Of a stretch of 64,000 nucleotides of DNA, positions 11,977-19,657 are shown one piece after another (the first letter of the stretch is position 1; each line of letters opens with the position of its first letter). This DNA is from Spirilliplanes yamanashiensis (GTDB lineage: Bacteria > Actinomycetota > Actinomycetes > Mycobacteriales > Micromonosporaceae). Made by a program: the position numbers and the translations under genes. A model generated the notes under the pieces. The model had not been told where the DNA came from and did no database searches. It saw only the letters and a list, made by a program, of their open reading frames with translations. The DNA is taken from the NCBI RefSeq assembly GCF_016863475.1, contig NZ_BOOY01000030.1, positions 62,001 through 126,000 on the forward strand. The letters are read 5' to 3'.

Positions 11977-13284
11977 TCAGATCGCCCCGGCCGGCACCCG
12001 GCGCAGGTAGCACGCCCACGTCACCGCGAGGCAGACCGCGTAGCCGGCGAGGAACACCCACAGGGCCGCGTCGATGCCGCCGGTGGCCGCGATCGACATG
12101 CCGAACCCGCGCGGGATGAGGAAGCCGCCGAGCGCGCCGACCGCTGCGGCGATGCCGATGACGGCCGCCGCCTCGGTGCGCCCCTTCGGCCGGCCGCGGA
12201 AGATCGCCGGGATCATCCGGTACGTCGAGCCGTTGCCGACGCCGCTGGCGACGAACAGCAGCAGGAACCCGGCCAGGAACGGCGCGAAGCTGCCGGCGCG
12301 CAGGCTCAGCAGCACCGCGCCGACGCCGGCGCCCATCGCGACGAACGTCAGCGCGGTGACCCGGGCGCCGCCGAACCGGTCCGCCAGCCAGCCGCCCACC
12401 GGCCGCGCCGCCGAGCCGACCAGCGGGCCGAGCGCCGCCCACAGCGCGCCCGCCACCGCCGGGAACTCGCCCTTGACGAGCAGCGGCAGCGCCGCCGAGT
12501 ACCCGATGAAGCTGCCGAACGTGCCGATGTAGAGGAACGACATGACCCAGGTGTGCCGGTTGCGCAGCACGACCGCCTGCTCCCGCACGGGCGCCCGGGT
12601 GACGGCGAGGTTGTCCATGAACAGCCAGGCACCCACCGTGGCCGCCACGACGGGCAGCAGCCACAGCAGCGGCGCGTACTCCAGGTGCAGCCCGGCCCCC
12701 GCCACGATGACCAGCGGCACCGCGAACTGCACCACGGCCACGCCGAGGTTGCCGCCGGCGGCGTTCACGCCCAGCGCGACCCCCTTGTGCCGCTCCGGGT
12801 AGAAGTACGAAATGTTCGCCATCGACGAGGCGAAGTTGCCGCCGCCGAGGCCCGCCGTGGTCGCGGCGACCAGGAACATCCAGTACGGCGTCGCAGGGTT
12901 CAGCACGCACGCCGTCATCAACCCGATCGGGATCAGCAGCAGCGCCGACGACACGGTGGTCCAGGTGCGCCCGCCGAACCGGGCCACCGCCGCCGTGTAC
13001 GGCAGCCGCATCACCGCCCCCACCAGGTTCGGCACGGCCACCAGCCAGAACAGCTGGTCGACGGTGAACGCGAACCCGGCCGCGGGCAGGCTGACCGCCA
13101 CGGCGCTCCACAGCAGCCAGATCGAGAACCCGAAGTGCTCGACGAGGATCGACCAGACGAGGTTGCGGCGGGCGACGCGCCGTCCCGTCACCCGCCAGAA
13201 CGTCTCGTCCTCGGGGTCCCAGTGGGTGATGTGGCGCCCGGGGGCGCGCTCGGCAACGGGCGGCGGCGTCAGCGTGGCGGTCAT
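11977..13284 (-). CDS. narK: Nitrate/nitrite transporter NarK family (MFS)
   Basis: 435 residues with about 12 membrane segments and the NarK nitrate signature GLGGGNFASSMANIS followed by FYPERHKG. It is first gene of the nitrate operon, so it presumably supplies cytoplasmic nitrate. The N-terminus (HWDPEDETFW) is typical of actinobacterial NarK. The ATG at 13284 has only a weak upstream GGGTACGGGGC. An 80-nt gap separates it from nasA, the only non-overlapping junction in the operon. Confidence 0.93.
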   Translation of the reverse strand: MTATLTPPPVAERAPGRHITHWDPEDETFWRVTGRRVARRNLVWSILVEHFGFSIWLLWSAVAVSLPAAGFAFTVDQLFWLVAVPNLVGAVMRLPYTAAVARFGGRTWTTVSSALLLIPIGLMTACVLNPATPYWMFLVAATTAGLGGGNFASSMANISYFYPERHKGVALGVNAAGGNLGVAVVQFAVPLVIVAGAGLHLEYAPLLWLLPVVAATVGAWLFMDNLAVTRAPVREQAVVLRNRHTWVMSFLYIGTFGSFIGYSAALPLLVKGEFPAVAGALWAALGPLVGSAARPVGGWLADRFGGARVTALTFVAMGAGVGAVLLSLRAGSFAPFLAGFLLLFVASGVGNGSTYRMIPAIFRGRPKGRTEAAAVIGIAAAVGALGGFLIPRGFGMSIAATGGIDAALWVFLAGYAVCLAVTWACYLRRVPAGAI

Positions 13285-13386
13285 GCCCCGTACCCTGCGG
13301 GCCGGTCGTTACCGTTGCGGACGCGCGCCGGTGGCGACACCGTGACATCGGGCTCACCACGGCCGCCCGGCCGCCGTGAGGCCGGG
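13285..13386 (-). promoter_or_regulatory. Probable control region of the nitrate operon
   Basis: This 102-nt gap precedes narK. On the minus strand it carries GTCAC (13342-13346) and GTAAC (13308-13312), both fitting the GTnAC half of GlnR boxes. They do not sit at the 11/22-nt spacing of a full GlnR site and no GAAAC half is present. No clear -10/-35 pair is visible. NnaR or GlnR control is expected from related operons but not shown here. Confidence 0.3.
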
Positions 13387-13920
13387 TCAGTCCGGGCTGT
13401 GCTGGGGCTGGAGGCGGATCTCCGTCGGGCAGCCGCGGGCCGGGAACGTGACGACGAACCGCACCGCGGCGGCCACGTCGGCCGGGGCCAGCAGCCGTTC
13501 GGGGTGGCGGGCGGCGGGCGCGGCCAGGCCGGCGCCGGCGGCGACCAGCCCGGGCGACACGAGGCTGACCTTGACGCCGCGGTCGCGCACGTCGAGGAAC
13601 GTGGCGCGGGACAGCCCGGCCAGGCCGTGCTTGGCGGCGTCGGCGGCGTCGGCGGGCGCCCAGTCGAACAGCCCGGCCGCGTAGACGACGGCGGCCAGTG
13701 GGCCGCGGTCCGCGACCTGGGCGACGGCGGCGGGCAGGGTGCCGCTCGCGGCCAGGTCCACCACGTCCACCGCCCCGCCGGCGGCCCGGGCGGTGGCCGC
13801 CAGCCGGGCCGGGTCGCGGCCCCACAGGCTGAGCGCGTAGCCCAGCCCGGCCAGCTCGACGGCGACGGCCCGGCCGATGTCGCTGGAGGCGCCCACCACC
13901 AGCGCCTGCCGGTCCGTCAC
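13387..13920 (-). CDS. Shortened SDR-family protein lacking catalytic residues
   Basis: 177 residues versus about 240 for classical SDRs. The nucleotide-binding start is intact (VVGASSDIG). The sequence then runs from VVYAAGLFDWAPADAADA straight into KHGLAGLSRA, the helix that normally follows YxxxK. The segment with the catalytic Ser and Tyr (about 45-60 residues) is missing; the Tyr position reads Ala. There is no frameshift, so this looks like an in-frame deletion. GTG start overlaps the dehydrogenase stop by 4 bp. Activity as a reductase is unlikely; it may be a decaying gene or a nucleotide-binding remnant. Confidence 0.7.
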   Translation of the reverse strand: MTDRQALVVGASSDIGRAVAVELAGLGYALSLWGRDPARLAATARAAGGAVDVVDLAASGTLPAAVAQVADRGPLAAVVYAAGLFDWAPADAADAAKHGLAGLSRATFLDVRDRGVKVSLVSPGLVAAGAGLAAPAARHPERLLAPADVAAAVRFVVTFPARGCPTEIRLQPQHSPD

Positions 13921-14921
13921 GGGACGAGGACCGCCCGGGCGCGGATGCGGCCCTGCTTGAGCCGGGTGAGCGCCTCGGTCGCCTCGTCCAGGGCGAACCG
14001 CTCGCAGTGCGCCCGGACCTTGCCGGCGGCGGCGAGCCGCAGCACCTCGCGCATCTGCTCGCGGGTGCCCAGCACCGACCCGACGACGGTCTTCTCGTCG
14101 GCGAACGGCAGCGGCCCGATCTCGGCCTCGGCGCCCACCACGACGATGCCGCCGGGCTTGGTGGCGCGGATCGCCTCGCCGAGCACGGCGCTGGACGGGG
14201 CGAACACGATGGCCGCGTCGACGCCGCCGCGGCGGGCCAGGGCGGCGCCCGGCTCGGCGGTGCCGTCGACGACGGTGGCGCCCAGCTCCTCGGCCAGCTC
14301 CTGGTGGTTGCGGCCGCGGGTCACGGCGATCACGTCGGCGCCCCACAGCCCGGCCATCTGCAGCACCAGGTGCCCGACGCCGCCCACCCCGAACACCGCC
14401 ACGGACGCGCCGGGCGACAGCCGGGCCTTGCTGAGGCTGCCGTACGCGGTGATGCCCGGGCAGAACAGTGGCGCGGCGTCCACGTCGGACAGCCCGTCGG
14501 GCAGCCGGTAGGTGTGCGCGGCGGCGGCCAGCAGGTACTCGGCGTACCCGCCGTCGACGCTCTCGCCGGTGATCTCCTTCGCCTGGCACAGCTGCTCGCG
14601 GCCGGACACGCAGTACGCGCAGCGCCCGCACGTGTCGTACAGCGGCTGGACGCCGACCCGGTCGCCCACGGCCAGCCAGTCGACGCCCGCGCCGACCTCG
14701 GTGACCGCCCCGACCACCTCGTGGCCGGGGATGATCGGCAGCTTCGACGGGACGGCGGGCGCCCAGTCCCCCTCGATCATGTGCAGGTTGGAGCGGCACA
14801 CGCCGCACGAGCTGATCTTCACGAGGACCTGGCCCGGCCCGGGCGACGGTGTGTCCACCTCGCGCAGGGCGACGGGGTTCTCCTCGATGGGGCGCAACGA
14901 CTCCAGGACGACGGCTCGCAC
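13917..14921 (-). CDS. Zinc-dependent alcohol dehydrogenase
   Basis: 334 residues of the medium-chain dehydrogenase family. Catalytic zinc ligands are in SSCGVCRSNLH and GHE; the structural zinc site CGRCAYC...QLC is complete; the cofactor fold has VFGVGGVGHLVLQ. It resembles the AdhA-type NAD(P)-dependent alcohol dehydrogenases; the substrate is not predictable. The truncated SDR follows with a GTGA overlap, so both are likely one transcript. Confidence 0.88.
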   Translation of the reverse strand: MRAVVLESLRPIEENPVALREVDTPSPGPGQVLVKISSCGVCRSNLHMIEGDWAPAVPSKLPIIPGHEVVGAVTEVGAGVDWLAVGDRVGVQPLYDTCGRCAYCVSGREQLCQAKEITGESVDGGYAEYLLAAAAHTYRLPDGLSDVDAAPLFCPGITAYGSLSKARLSPGASVAVFGVGGVGHLVLQMAGLWGADVIAVTRGRNHQELAEELGATVVDGTAEPGAALARRGGVDAAIVFAPSSAVLGEAIRATKPGGIVVVGAEAEIGPLPFADEKTVVGSVLGTREQMREVLRLAAAGKVRAHCERFALDEATEALTRLKQGRIRARAVLVP

Positions 14922-14964
14922 GGCACATCCTTCCGATCGGCGTGCCGTCAGCCTATGCCCGCCG

Positions 14965-15300
14965 CTACCGGTTCGCGTACGGCTCCGGCTCGCCCAGCAG
15001 CAGCCGCCGCAGCGCCGACGGCGGCTTCGCCCCCACCACCGTGGCGGTGACCTCGCCCGAGCGGAACAGCAGCACGCTGGGCAGCGACAGCACCCGGTAC
15101 GCCCGGGTCGCCTGCGGGTTCTCGTCCACGTTCAGGGTGACCACGACCAGGTCGTCGCCCGCCTCGGCGGCCAGGCCCTCCAGCGCCCGGGTCATCCGCG
15201 GGCACGACGGGCACCACTCGGCCCAGAAGTCCACCGCGACCGGCTTCGGGTTCGCGAGCACCACCGCGGCGAAGGTGGCGTCGGTGACGGCGGTCAGCAC
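14965..15300 (-). CDS. Thioredoxin-like protein
   Basis: 111 residues with a thioredoxin fold and active site WCPSC in place of WCGPC (VDFWAEWCPSCPRM), then the cis-Pro region LSLPSVLLF. GTG at 15300 overlaps the end of the MerR gene by 7 bp, so the two are one unit. A pairing of MerR regulator and thioredoxin suggests a redox-responsive reductase system. Confidence 0.85.
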   Translation of the reverse strand: MLTAVTDATFAAVVLANPKPVAVDFWAEWCPSCPRMTRALEGLAAEAGDDLVVVTLNVDENPQATRAYRVLSLPSVLLFRSGEVTATVVGAKPPSALRRLLLGEPEPYANR

Positions 15301-15650
15301 GGGCCCGCCCCGCAGGCCAGCTGCTCGGCCAGCCGGTTGCGCACCGCGCCCAGCTCGGTCAGCAGGCCGTCCACCTCGGCGAGCCGGCGGCGCAGCACCG
15401 CCGCCGCGTCCGGGCACACGTGCCCCGCGTCGTTGCCGGCCCGCAGGCAGGCCACGAACGGCCGCACGTCGGCCAGCGGGAACCCCGCGTCGAGCCGGGT
15501 GCGGATCTCCCGCACGACGCGCAGCTCCTCCTCGGCGTAGCGGCGGTAGCCGTTGGCGTCCCGCTCGGCGTGCAGCAGCCCCTGCGCCTCGTAGTAGCGC
15601 AGGGTGCGGGCGCTCGTGCCGGCCCGCCCGGCCAGTTCCCCGATCAGCAT
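15294..15650 (-). CDS. MerR-family regulator, probably redox-sensing
   Basis: 118 residues. The N-terminal MerR winged helix is clear (MLIGELAGRAGTSARTLRYY, then NGYRRYAEEEL), followed by the dimerisation helix. Cysteines occur in FVACLRAGNDAGHVC and at the end in ACGAGPC, which could sense metal or oxidant; the spacing is not the SoxR CxxCxC cluster. It is the first gene before the thioredoxin. The divergent gap to 15728 contains the palindrome AAGCGCTT. Inducer unknown. Confidence 0.85.
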   Translation of the reverse strand: MLIGELAGRAGTSARTLRYYEAQGLLHAERDANGYRRYAEEELRVVREIRTRLDAGFPLADVRPFVACLRAGNDAGHVCPDAAAVLRRRLAEVDGLLTELGAVRNRLAEQLACGAGPC

Positions 15651-15727
15651 CCGGGCCCCTCCTCCGTGGTGCGCCGCCCACGGTAGGCCCTGCCACCGGC
15701 GTCAAGGCAAGCGCTTAGCCTGGCAGG

Positions 15728-16531
15728 GTGCCGGTGCGCCAGACTGTGCGGGTGCTGCTCGCCGTCGTGATCGTCGTGGCCCTGGTGCTGGTGGCGGCGT
15801 GGTCCGGCCAGCGCCGGCTCGTCTACCTCCCGGACCGCGCCGCGCCGGCCGACACGGCCGCCGACGTCGCGCTGACGACCTCCGACGGCCTGCGCCTGGC
15901 CGCCCTGCTGGTGCGCCCGGCCGGGCCGGACCGCCGGGTGGCGGTGCTGTTCGCCCACGGCAACGCGGGCCACCGCGCCGACCGCCGCGTCCTCGCCGAC
16001 GCCCTGGCCGCCGAGGGCCTCACCGTGCTGGTGCTGGGCTACCGCGGCTACGGCGGCAACCCCGGCTCCCCCACCGAGGCGGGCCTGGCCCGCGACGCCC
16101 GCGCCGGCCTGGCCCACCTGACGGCGGCGGGGTTCCCGCCGGAGCGCATCGTCTACGCCGGCGAGAGCCTCGGCGCGGCGGTGGTGACGGAGCTGGCCGC
16201 CGCGCACCGCCCGGCCGCGCTGGTGCTGCGCTCGCCGTTCGCGTCGCTGGCGGCGGCGGGCCGCGAGCACTACCCGTGGCTGCCGGTCGGCCTGCTGCTG
16301 CGCGACCGCTTCGACGTCGCCGGCCGCATCGCCACGCTGGACGTGCCCGTCACCGTCGTCTACGGCACGGCCGACACCGTCGTGCCGGCCGCGCAGAGCC
16401 GCGAGGTCGCCGACCGCGCCGCCGGCCCGGTGACGGTCGTGGAGCTGCCCGGCGCCGACCACAACGACCCGTCGCTCACCCACGGCCCGGCCGTGGTCGC
16501 CGCCATCGCGGAGGCGGCCGGTGCCCGCTGA
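15728..16531 (+). CDS. Membrane-anchored alpha/beta hydrolase
   Basis: 267 residues. One N-terminal membrane segment (residues 8-26) is followed by an alpha/beta-hydrolase domain like the ABHD17/BEM46 group: oxyanion motif FAHGNAGH, nucleophile elbow GESLG, acid YGTADTVVP, and histidine PGADHND. It probably acts outside or at the membrane as a serine esterase or acylhydrolase; substrate unknown. The GTG at 15728 gives the complete membrane anchor. The following gene starts 11 bp before its stop. Confidence 0.82.
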   Translation: MPVRQTVRVLLAVVIVVALVLVAAWSGQRRLVYLPDRAAPADTAADVALTTSDGLRLAALLVRPAGPDRRVAVLFAHGNAGHRADRRVLADALAAEGLTVLVLGYRGYGGNPGSPTEAGLARDARAGLAHLTAAGFPPERIVYAGESLGAAVVTELAAAHRPAALVLRSPFASLAAAGREHYPWLPVGLLLRDRFDVAGRIATLDVPVTVVYGTADTVVPAAQSREVADRAAGPVTVVELPGADHNDPSLTHGPAVVAAIAEAAGAR

Positions 16532-16991
16532 CGGGCCACGCCTGGTGCCCGCCGACGGGCTGCGCGCGGCGGCCGAGGCCGTCCTGGCCGCCGAACGCGC
16601 CCGGCTGGCCCCGCTGCTGCCGCCGCACGAGCTGCTGCTGACCGGCGGATGCTCGGTGCCGGGCGCCCTGACGAAGGGCGACGTCGACCTGCACCTGCGC
16701 GTCGGCCCGGCGGACTTCGCGGCGGCGGTGGCGGTGCTGCGGACCCTGTACCCGGTGGTGCTGCCGGAGATCTGGCAGCCGACCCTGGCCACCTTCGCCG
16801 TGCCGGCGGCGCTGCCGGCCGGGCTGGCGGCCACCCCGGCCGGGTCGGCGCACGACGTGCGGTTCACCACGACGTGGCGCGCGCTGCGGGCCGACCCCGC
16901 GCTGCTGGCGCAGTACAACGCGCTGAAGCTGGACCCGGCGCCCGGCTACGAGCAGCGCAAGTCGGCGTTCTTCGACCGCGTCAGCGGCTGA
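16521..16991 (+). CDS. GrpB-like nucleotidyltransferase-fold protein
   Basis: 156 residues. TGGCSVPGALTKGDVDL matches the G-S-x-V-P-G...D-x-D core of the GrpB/UPF0157 branch of the nucleotidyltransferase superfamily, and the end (YNALKL, YEQRKSAFF) fits the same family. Biochemical function of GrpB proteins is not established. The GTG start is preceded by GGAGGCGG inside the end of the hydrolase gene, so translation is probably coupled. Confidence 0.72.
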   Translation: MPADGPRLVPADGLRAAAEAVLAAERARLAPLLPPHELLLTGGCSVPGALTKGDVDLHLRVGPADFAAAVAVLRTLYPVVLPEIWQPTLATFAVPAALPAGLAATPAGSAHDVRFTTTWRALRADPALLAQYNALKLDPAPGYEQRKSAFFDRVSG

Positions 16992-17046
16992 TCTGTCGGA
17001 GGCGGCTCGTAGGCTGACCGCACACACGAGGGGCGGGAGGGCCGGG

Positions 17047-17715
17047 GTGGCTGAGGCGACGGTGGCCGAGGTGATGGCCGAGCTGGCCGCGCTGGAGGAT
17101 CCGAAGGCGCGGGAGGTCAACCTGCGCCACGGCGACGACCACGGAGTCAACCTCGGCAAGCTGCGCGCGGTCGCCAAGCGGCTGAAGACGCAGCAGGACC
17201 TGGCCCGCGAGCTGTGGGCGACGGCGGACACCGCGGCGCGGCTGCTGGCGCTGCTGATCTGCCGGCCCAAGGCGTTCGGGCGCGACGAGCTGGACGCCAT
17301 GCTGCGCGACGCCCGCGTCCCCAAGGTGCACGACTGGCTCGTCAACTACGTGGTGAAGAAGAGCCCGCACGCCGAGGACCTGCGGGTGGCCTGGTCCGCC
17401 GACGCGGACCCGGTGGTGGCGAGCGCCGGGTGGGCGCTGACCACGGATAGGGTGGCGAAGAAGCCCGGCGGGCTGGACCTGCCGGGGCTGCTCGACGTCG
17501 TCGAGGCCGAGATGAAGGGCGCGCCCGACCGGCTGCAGTGGGCGATGAACCACTGCCTGGCGCAGATCGGCATCGACCACCCGGAGCACCGCGCCCGCGC
17601 CGTCGCGATCGGCGAACGCCTGGGAGTGCTCAAGGACTACCCGACGCCGCCCGGCTGCACGTCGCCGTACGCGCCGGTCTGGATCGCCGAGATGGTGCGG
17701 CGCCAGCACGCCTGA
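17047..17715 (+). CDS. DNA alkylation repair (AlkD-like) protein
   Basis: 222 residues made of short alpha-helical HEAT-like repeats, as in AlkC/AlkD glycosylases (NLRHGDDHGVNLGKLRAVAK, the family's N-terminal pattern; LVNYVVKKSPHA; MNHCLAQIG). Members excise alkylated bases or bind DNA. Many actinobacterial copies are annotated only by fold, so glycosylase activity is likely but unproven. GTG start; single gene convergent with the ECF41 sigma gene. Confidence 0.78.
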   Translation: MAEATVAEVMAELAALEDPKAREVNLRHGDDHGVNLGKLRAVAKRLKTQQDLARELWATADTAARLLALLICRPKAFGRDELDAMLRDARVPKVHDWLVNYVVKKSPHAEDLRVAWSADADPVVASAGWALTTDRVAKKPGGLDLPGLLDVVEAEMKGAPDRLQWAMNHCLAQIGIDHPEHRARAVAIGERLGVLKDYPTPPGCTSPYAPVWIAEMVRRQHA

Positions 17716-17735
17716 CGCCCCGGGCCGGGTCAGGC
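17710..17735. terminator. Bidirectional hairpin between convergent genes
   Basis: GCCTGAC and GTCAGGC form a perfect 7-bp stem with a 12-nt GC-rich loop. The stem contains the stop codons of both convergent genes (plus-strand TGA, minus-strand TGA). Confidence 0.45.
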
Positions 17736-18653
17736 GCCGGGCCGGCGGGCCGCCTTCAGCTCGCGGGCCAGAGCCCACGGGTCCGCCACCGGGCCCACGT
17801 GCCCGAGCTTGTCGGGGTTGACCACCCAGCGGACGCTCTGGACCCGGCCGTCGAGCACGTCGAGGGTGATCGTGCCGCCGACGCGGCCGTCCCGGTCGTG
17901 CAGGACGGCGCCGGGCTGGCCGTTCATCTCGTGCCGCCGCACCGTGGCGCCGATCCGGCCGATCGCCGGGGCGAAGCCGGCGAGCACGCGGGCCACCCGG
18001 TCCGCGCCGGTCACGGCGCGCGCGAACGCGGGCGCCTTGCCGCCGCCGTCGCCGACCATCTGCACGTCGGCGGCCAGCAGCTCCCGCAGGCCTTCGACGT
18101 CGCCGTCGCGCAGGGCGTCGAAGAACCGCGCGGCCAGCTCCTCGCGCTCCCGGCGGTCCGCCGCGAAGCGGGGGCGACCGGCGTCCATGTGCCGGCGGGC
18201 GCGGACGGCGAGCTGCCGGCACGCCACCTCGGACCGGCCGACGGCCGCCGCCACGTCGGCGAACCCGAACCCGAACACCTCCCGCAGCACGAACACCGCC
18301 CGCTCCAGCGGACTGAGGCGTTCCAGCAGCAGCAGCGCCGCCATCGACACCGAGTCGGCCAGCTCCGCCGACCGCGCCGGGTCGGCGTAGGGGTCCGTGA
18401 GCAGCGGCTCGGGCAGCCACTGCCCCACGTACGCCTCCCGGCGGTGGCGCGCCGAGCGCAGCACGTCGATCGACAGGCGGGTGACCACCGCGGACAGGAA
18501 CGCCTTGGCCGACGCCGGGCGGGTCGGCGTCGACTCGTACCGCAGCCACGTGTCCTGCACGGCGTCCTCCGCCTCGGCCACGCTGCCGAGGAGCCGGTAC
18601 GCGATCGAGAACAGCAGCGGCCGCAGCGCCTCGAACTCCTCCGTGCGGGTCAT
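17730..18653 (-). CDS. ECF41-family RNA polymerase sigma factor
   Basis: 307 residues: sigma region 2 (residues 10-75), region 4 (about 110-155), and a C-terminal SnoaL/NTF2-like domain. The two hallmark ECF41 motifs are exact: DGGGK at 202-206 and NPDKL at 279-283. In this family the C-terminal domain replaces an anti-sigma factor and tunes activity. Its ATG overlaps the stop of the upstream epimerase (ATGA). ECF41 factors are known to drive the promoter of the neighbouring COE-type gene, and a matching promoter lies upstream of the epimerase. Confidence 0.93.
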   Translation of the reverse strand: MTRTEEFEALRPLLFSIAYRLLGSVAEAEDAVQDTWLRYESTPTRPASAKAFLSAVVTRLSIDVLRSARHRREAYVGQWLPEPLLTDPYADPARSAELADSVSMAALLLLERLSPLERAVFVLREVFGFGFADVAAAVGRSEVACRQLAVRARRHMDAGRPRFAADRREREELAARFFDALRDGDVEGLRELLAADVQMVGDGGGKAPAFARAVTGADRVARVLAGFAPAIGRIGATVRRHEMNGQPGAVLHDRDGRVGGTITLDVLDGRVQSVRWVVNPDKLGHVGPVADPWALARELKAARRPGA

Positions 18654-19564
18654 CCCAGCTCGTCCCGGAAGCCCTGCCGCCAGGACGGGTACCGCAGCAC
18701 CCAGCCCAGCTCCCGCTTGGCCTTCGCGTTGGAGAATCCGCGCCCCTGAGTCATCATGCCCACCGCCATCTCACCGGCCACCAGCCGCGCCAGCCACGCG
18801 GGCACCCGCCGCGGCGGCTTCGCCCCCACACACTCCGCAAGGTACGGCAGCCACTCGCGAACGGGCGCCGGCTCGTCGTCGACGATGTTGAACACGCCCG
18901 CCGCCTTCTGCTCCACCGCCAGCACCGTGGCCGCCGCCGCGTCGTCGACGTGCACCCACGACACGTGCCCGGCGCCGTCCCCGATCAGCGGCAGCAGCCG
19001 CCGGCGCACCAGGTCGACCTGGTCGTCGTGGGCGCCGGGCCCGTAGAACCCGCCGTAGCGCAGCACCGCCCCGCCCGCCGCGACCACCACCCGTTCCATG
19101 CGGTTGATCGCGGTCGTGCCCGCCAGTTCCTCCAGCGGGTCCTCCTCCGTCTTGACCCACCCGCCGCTGCGCCGCCCGTTCATGCTGGCGTGGCCCTGCA
19201 CCACGACGTGGGCGACCCCGGTCGCCTCCGCCGCGGCCAGCAGGTGGTCGACGCCCTCGCCGCGCAACCGGTTGGTCCGGGCGAAGAACCGCTCGGGCCG
19301 CCGCGGGTTCGGCCGGCCCGCGTGCGCCGGCGACAACGCGGTCATCTGGTTCACGATCACCTCCGGCCGGGCCGCCGCCACCGCCTCCCCGACCGCCGCC
19401 GCGTCCAGCCCGTCCATGACGACGGGCTCCGCGCCGAGCCGCTCCAGCAGCCCCAGCTTCGCCGCCGTCGTGGTGGTCGCGGTCACCTGATGACCGCGCG
19501 CCACCAGCCGCGGCACCAGCCGCTGCCCCAGCACCCCGGACCCACCCGCCACGAACACCCGCAT
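18650..19564 (-). CDS. NAD-dependent epimerase/dehydratase, ECF41 partner
   Basis: 304 residues with an extended-SDR Rossmann start (VFVAGGSGVLGQRLV) and later features FYGPGAHDD and HVDDAAAATVLA. The usual YxxxK is not clear: the region reads TTAINRMERVV. Substrate unknown. As in characterised ECF41 loci the oxidoreductase/epimerase gene is directly linked to the sigma gene; here it is the first gene of the pair. ATG at 19564 is preceded by GGTGGCGGG. Confidence 0.85.
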   Translation of the reverse strand: MRVFVAGGSGVLGQRLVPRLVARGHQVTATTTTAAKLGLLERLGAEPVVMDGLDAAAVGEAVAAARPEVIVNQMTALSPAHAGRPNPRRPERFFARTNRLRGEGVDHLLAAAEATGVAHVVVQGHASMNGRRSGGWVKTEEDPLEELAGTTAINRMERVVVAAGGAVLRYGGFYGPGAHDDQVDLVRRRLLPLIGDGAGHVSWVHVDDAAAATVLAVEQKAAGVFNIVDDEPAPVREWLPYLAECVGAKPPRRVPAWLARLVAGEMAVGMMTQGRGFSNAKAKRELGWVLRYPSWRQGFRDELG

Positions 19565-19605
19565 CCCGCCACCGTCCTCATCCGCACACCGGCACCTGCC
19601 CCGGA

Positions 19606-19632
19606 GACGAGACGGCCCGCCCGCGTGTGACA
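19606..19632 (-). promoter_or_regulatory. ECF41-type promoter
   Basis: On the minus strand, TGTCACA (19626-19632), 16 nt, then CGTC (19606-19609). This equals the published ECF41 consensus TGTCACA-N16-CGTC. It lies about 42 nt upstream of the epimerase ATG, leaving a leader of roughly 35 nt. It supports autoregulation of the epimerase-sigma operon. Confidence 0.8.
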
Positions 19633-19657
19633 CGCCGGGGCCCGCCAGACTGGCGTC

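Noticed and set aside
9969-12119. Long plus-strand open frame opposite nasA
   Set aside because: Same reason; no domain and no ribosome binding site, while nasA has all cofactor motifs.
13285-13386. Full GlnR box upstream of narK
   Set aside because: Two GTnAC halves are present but not at the required spacing, and GAAAC halves are missing; kept only as a weak note.
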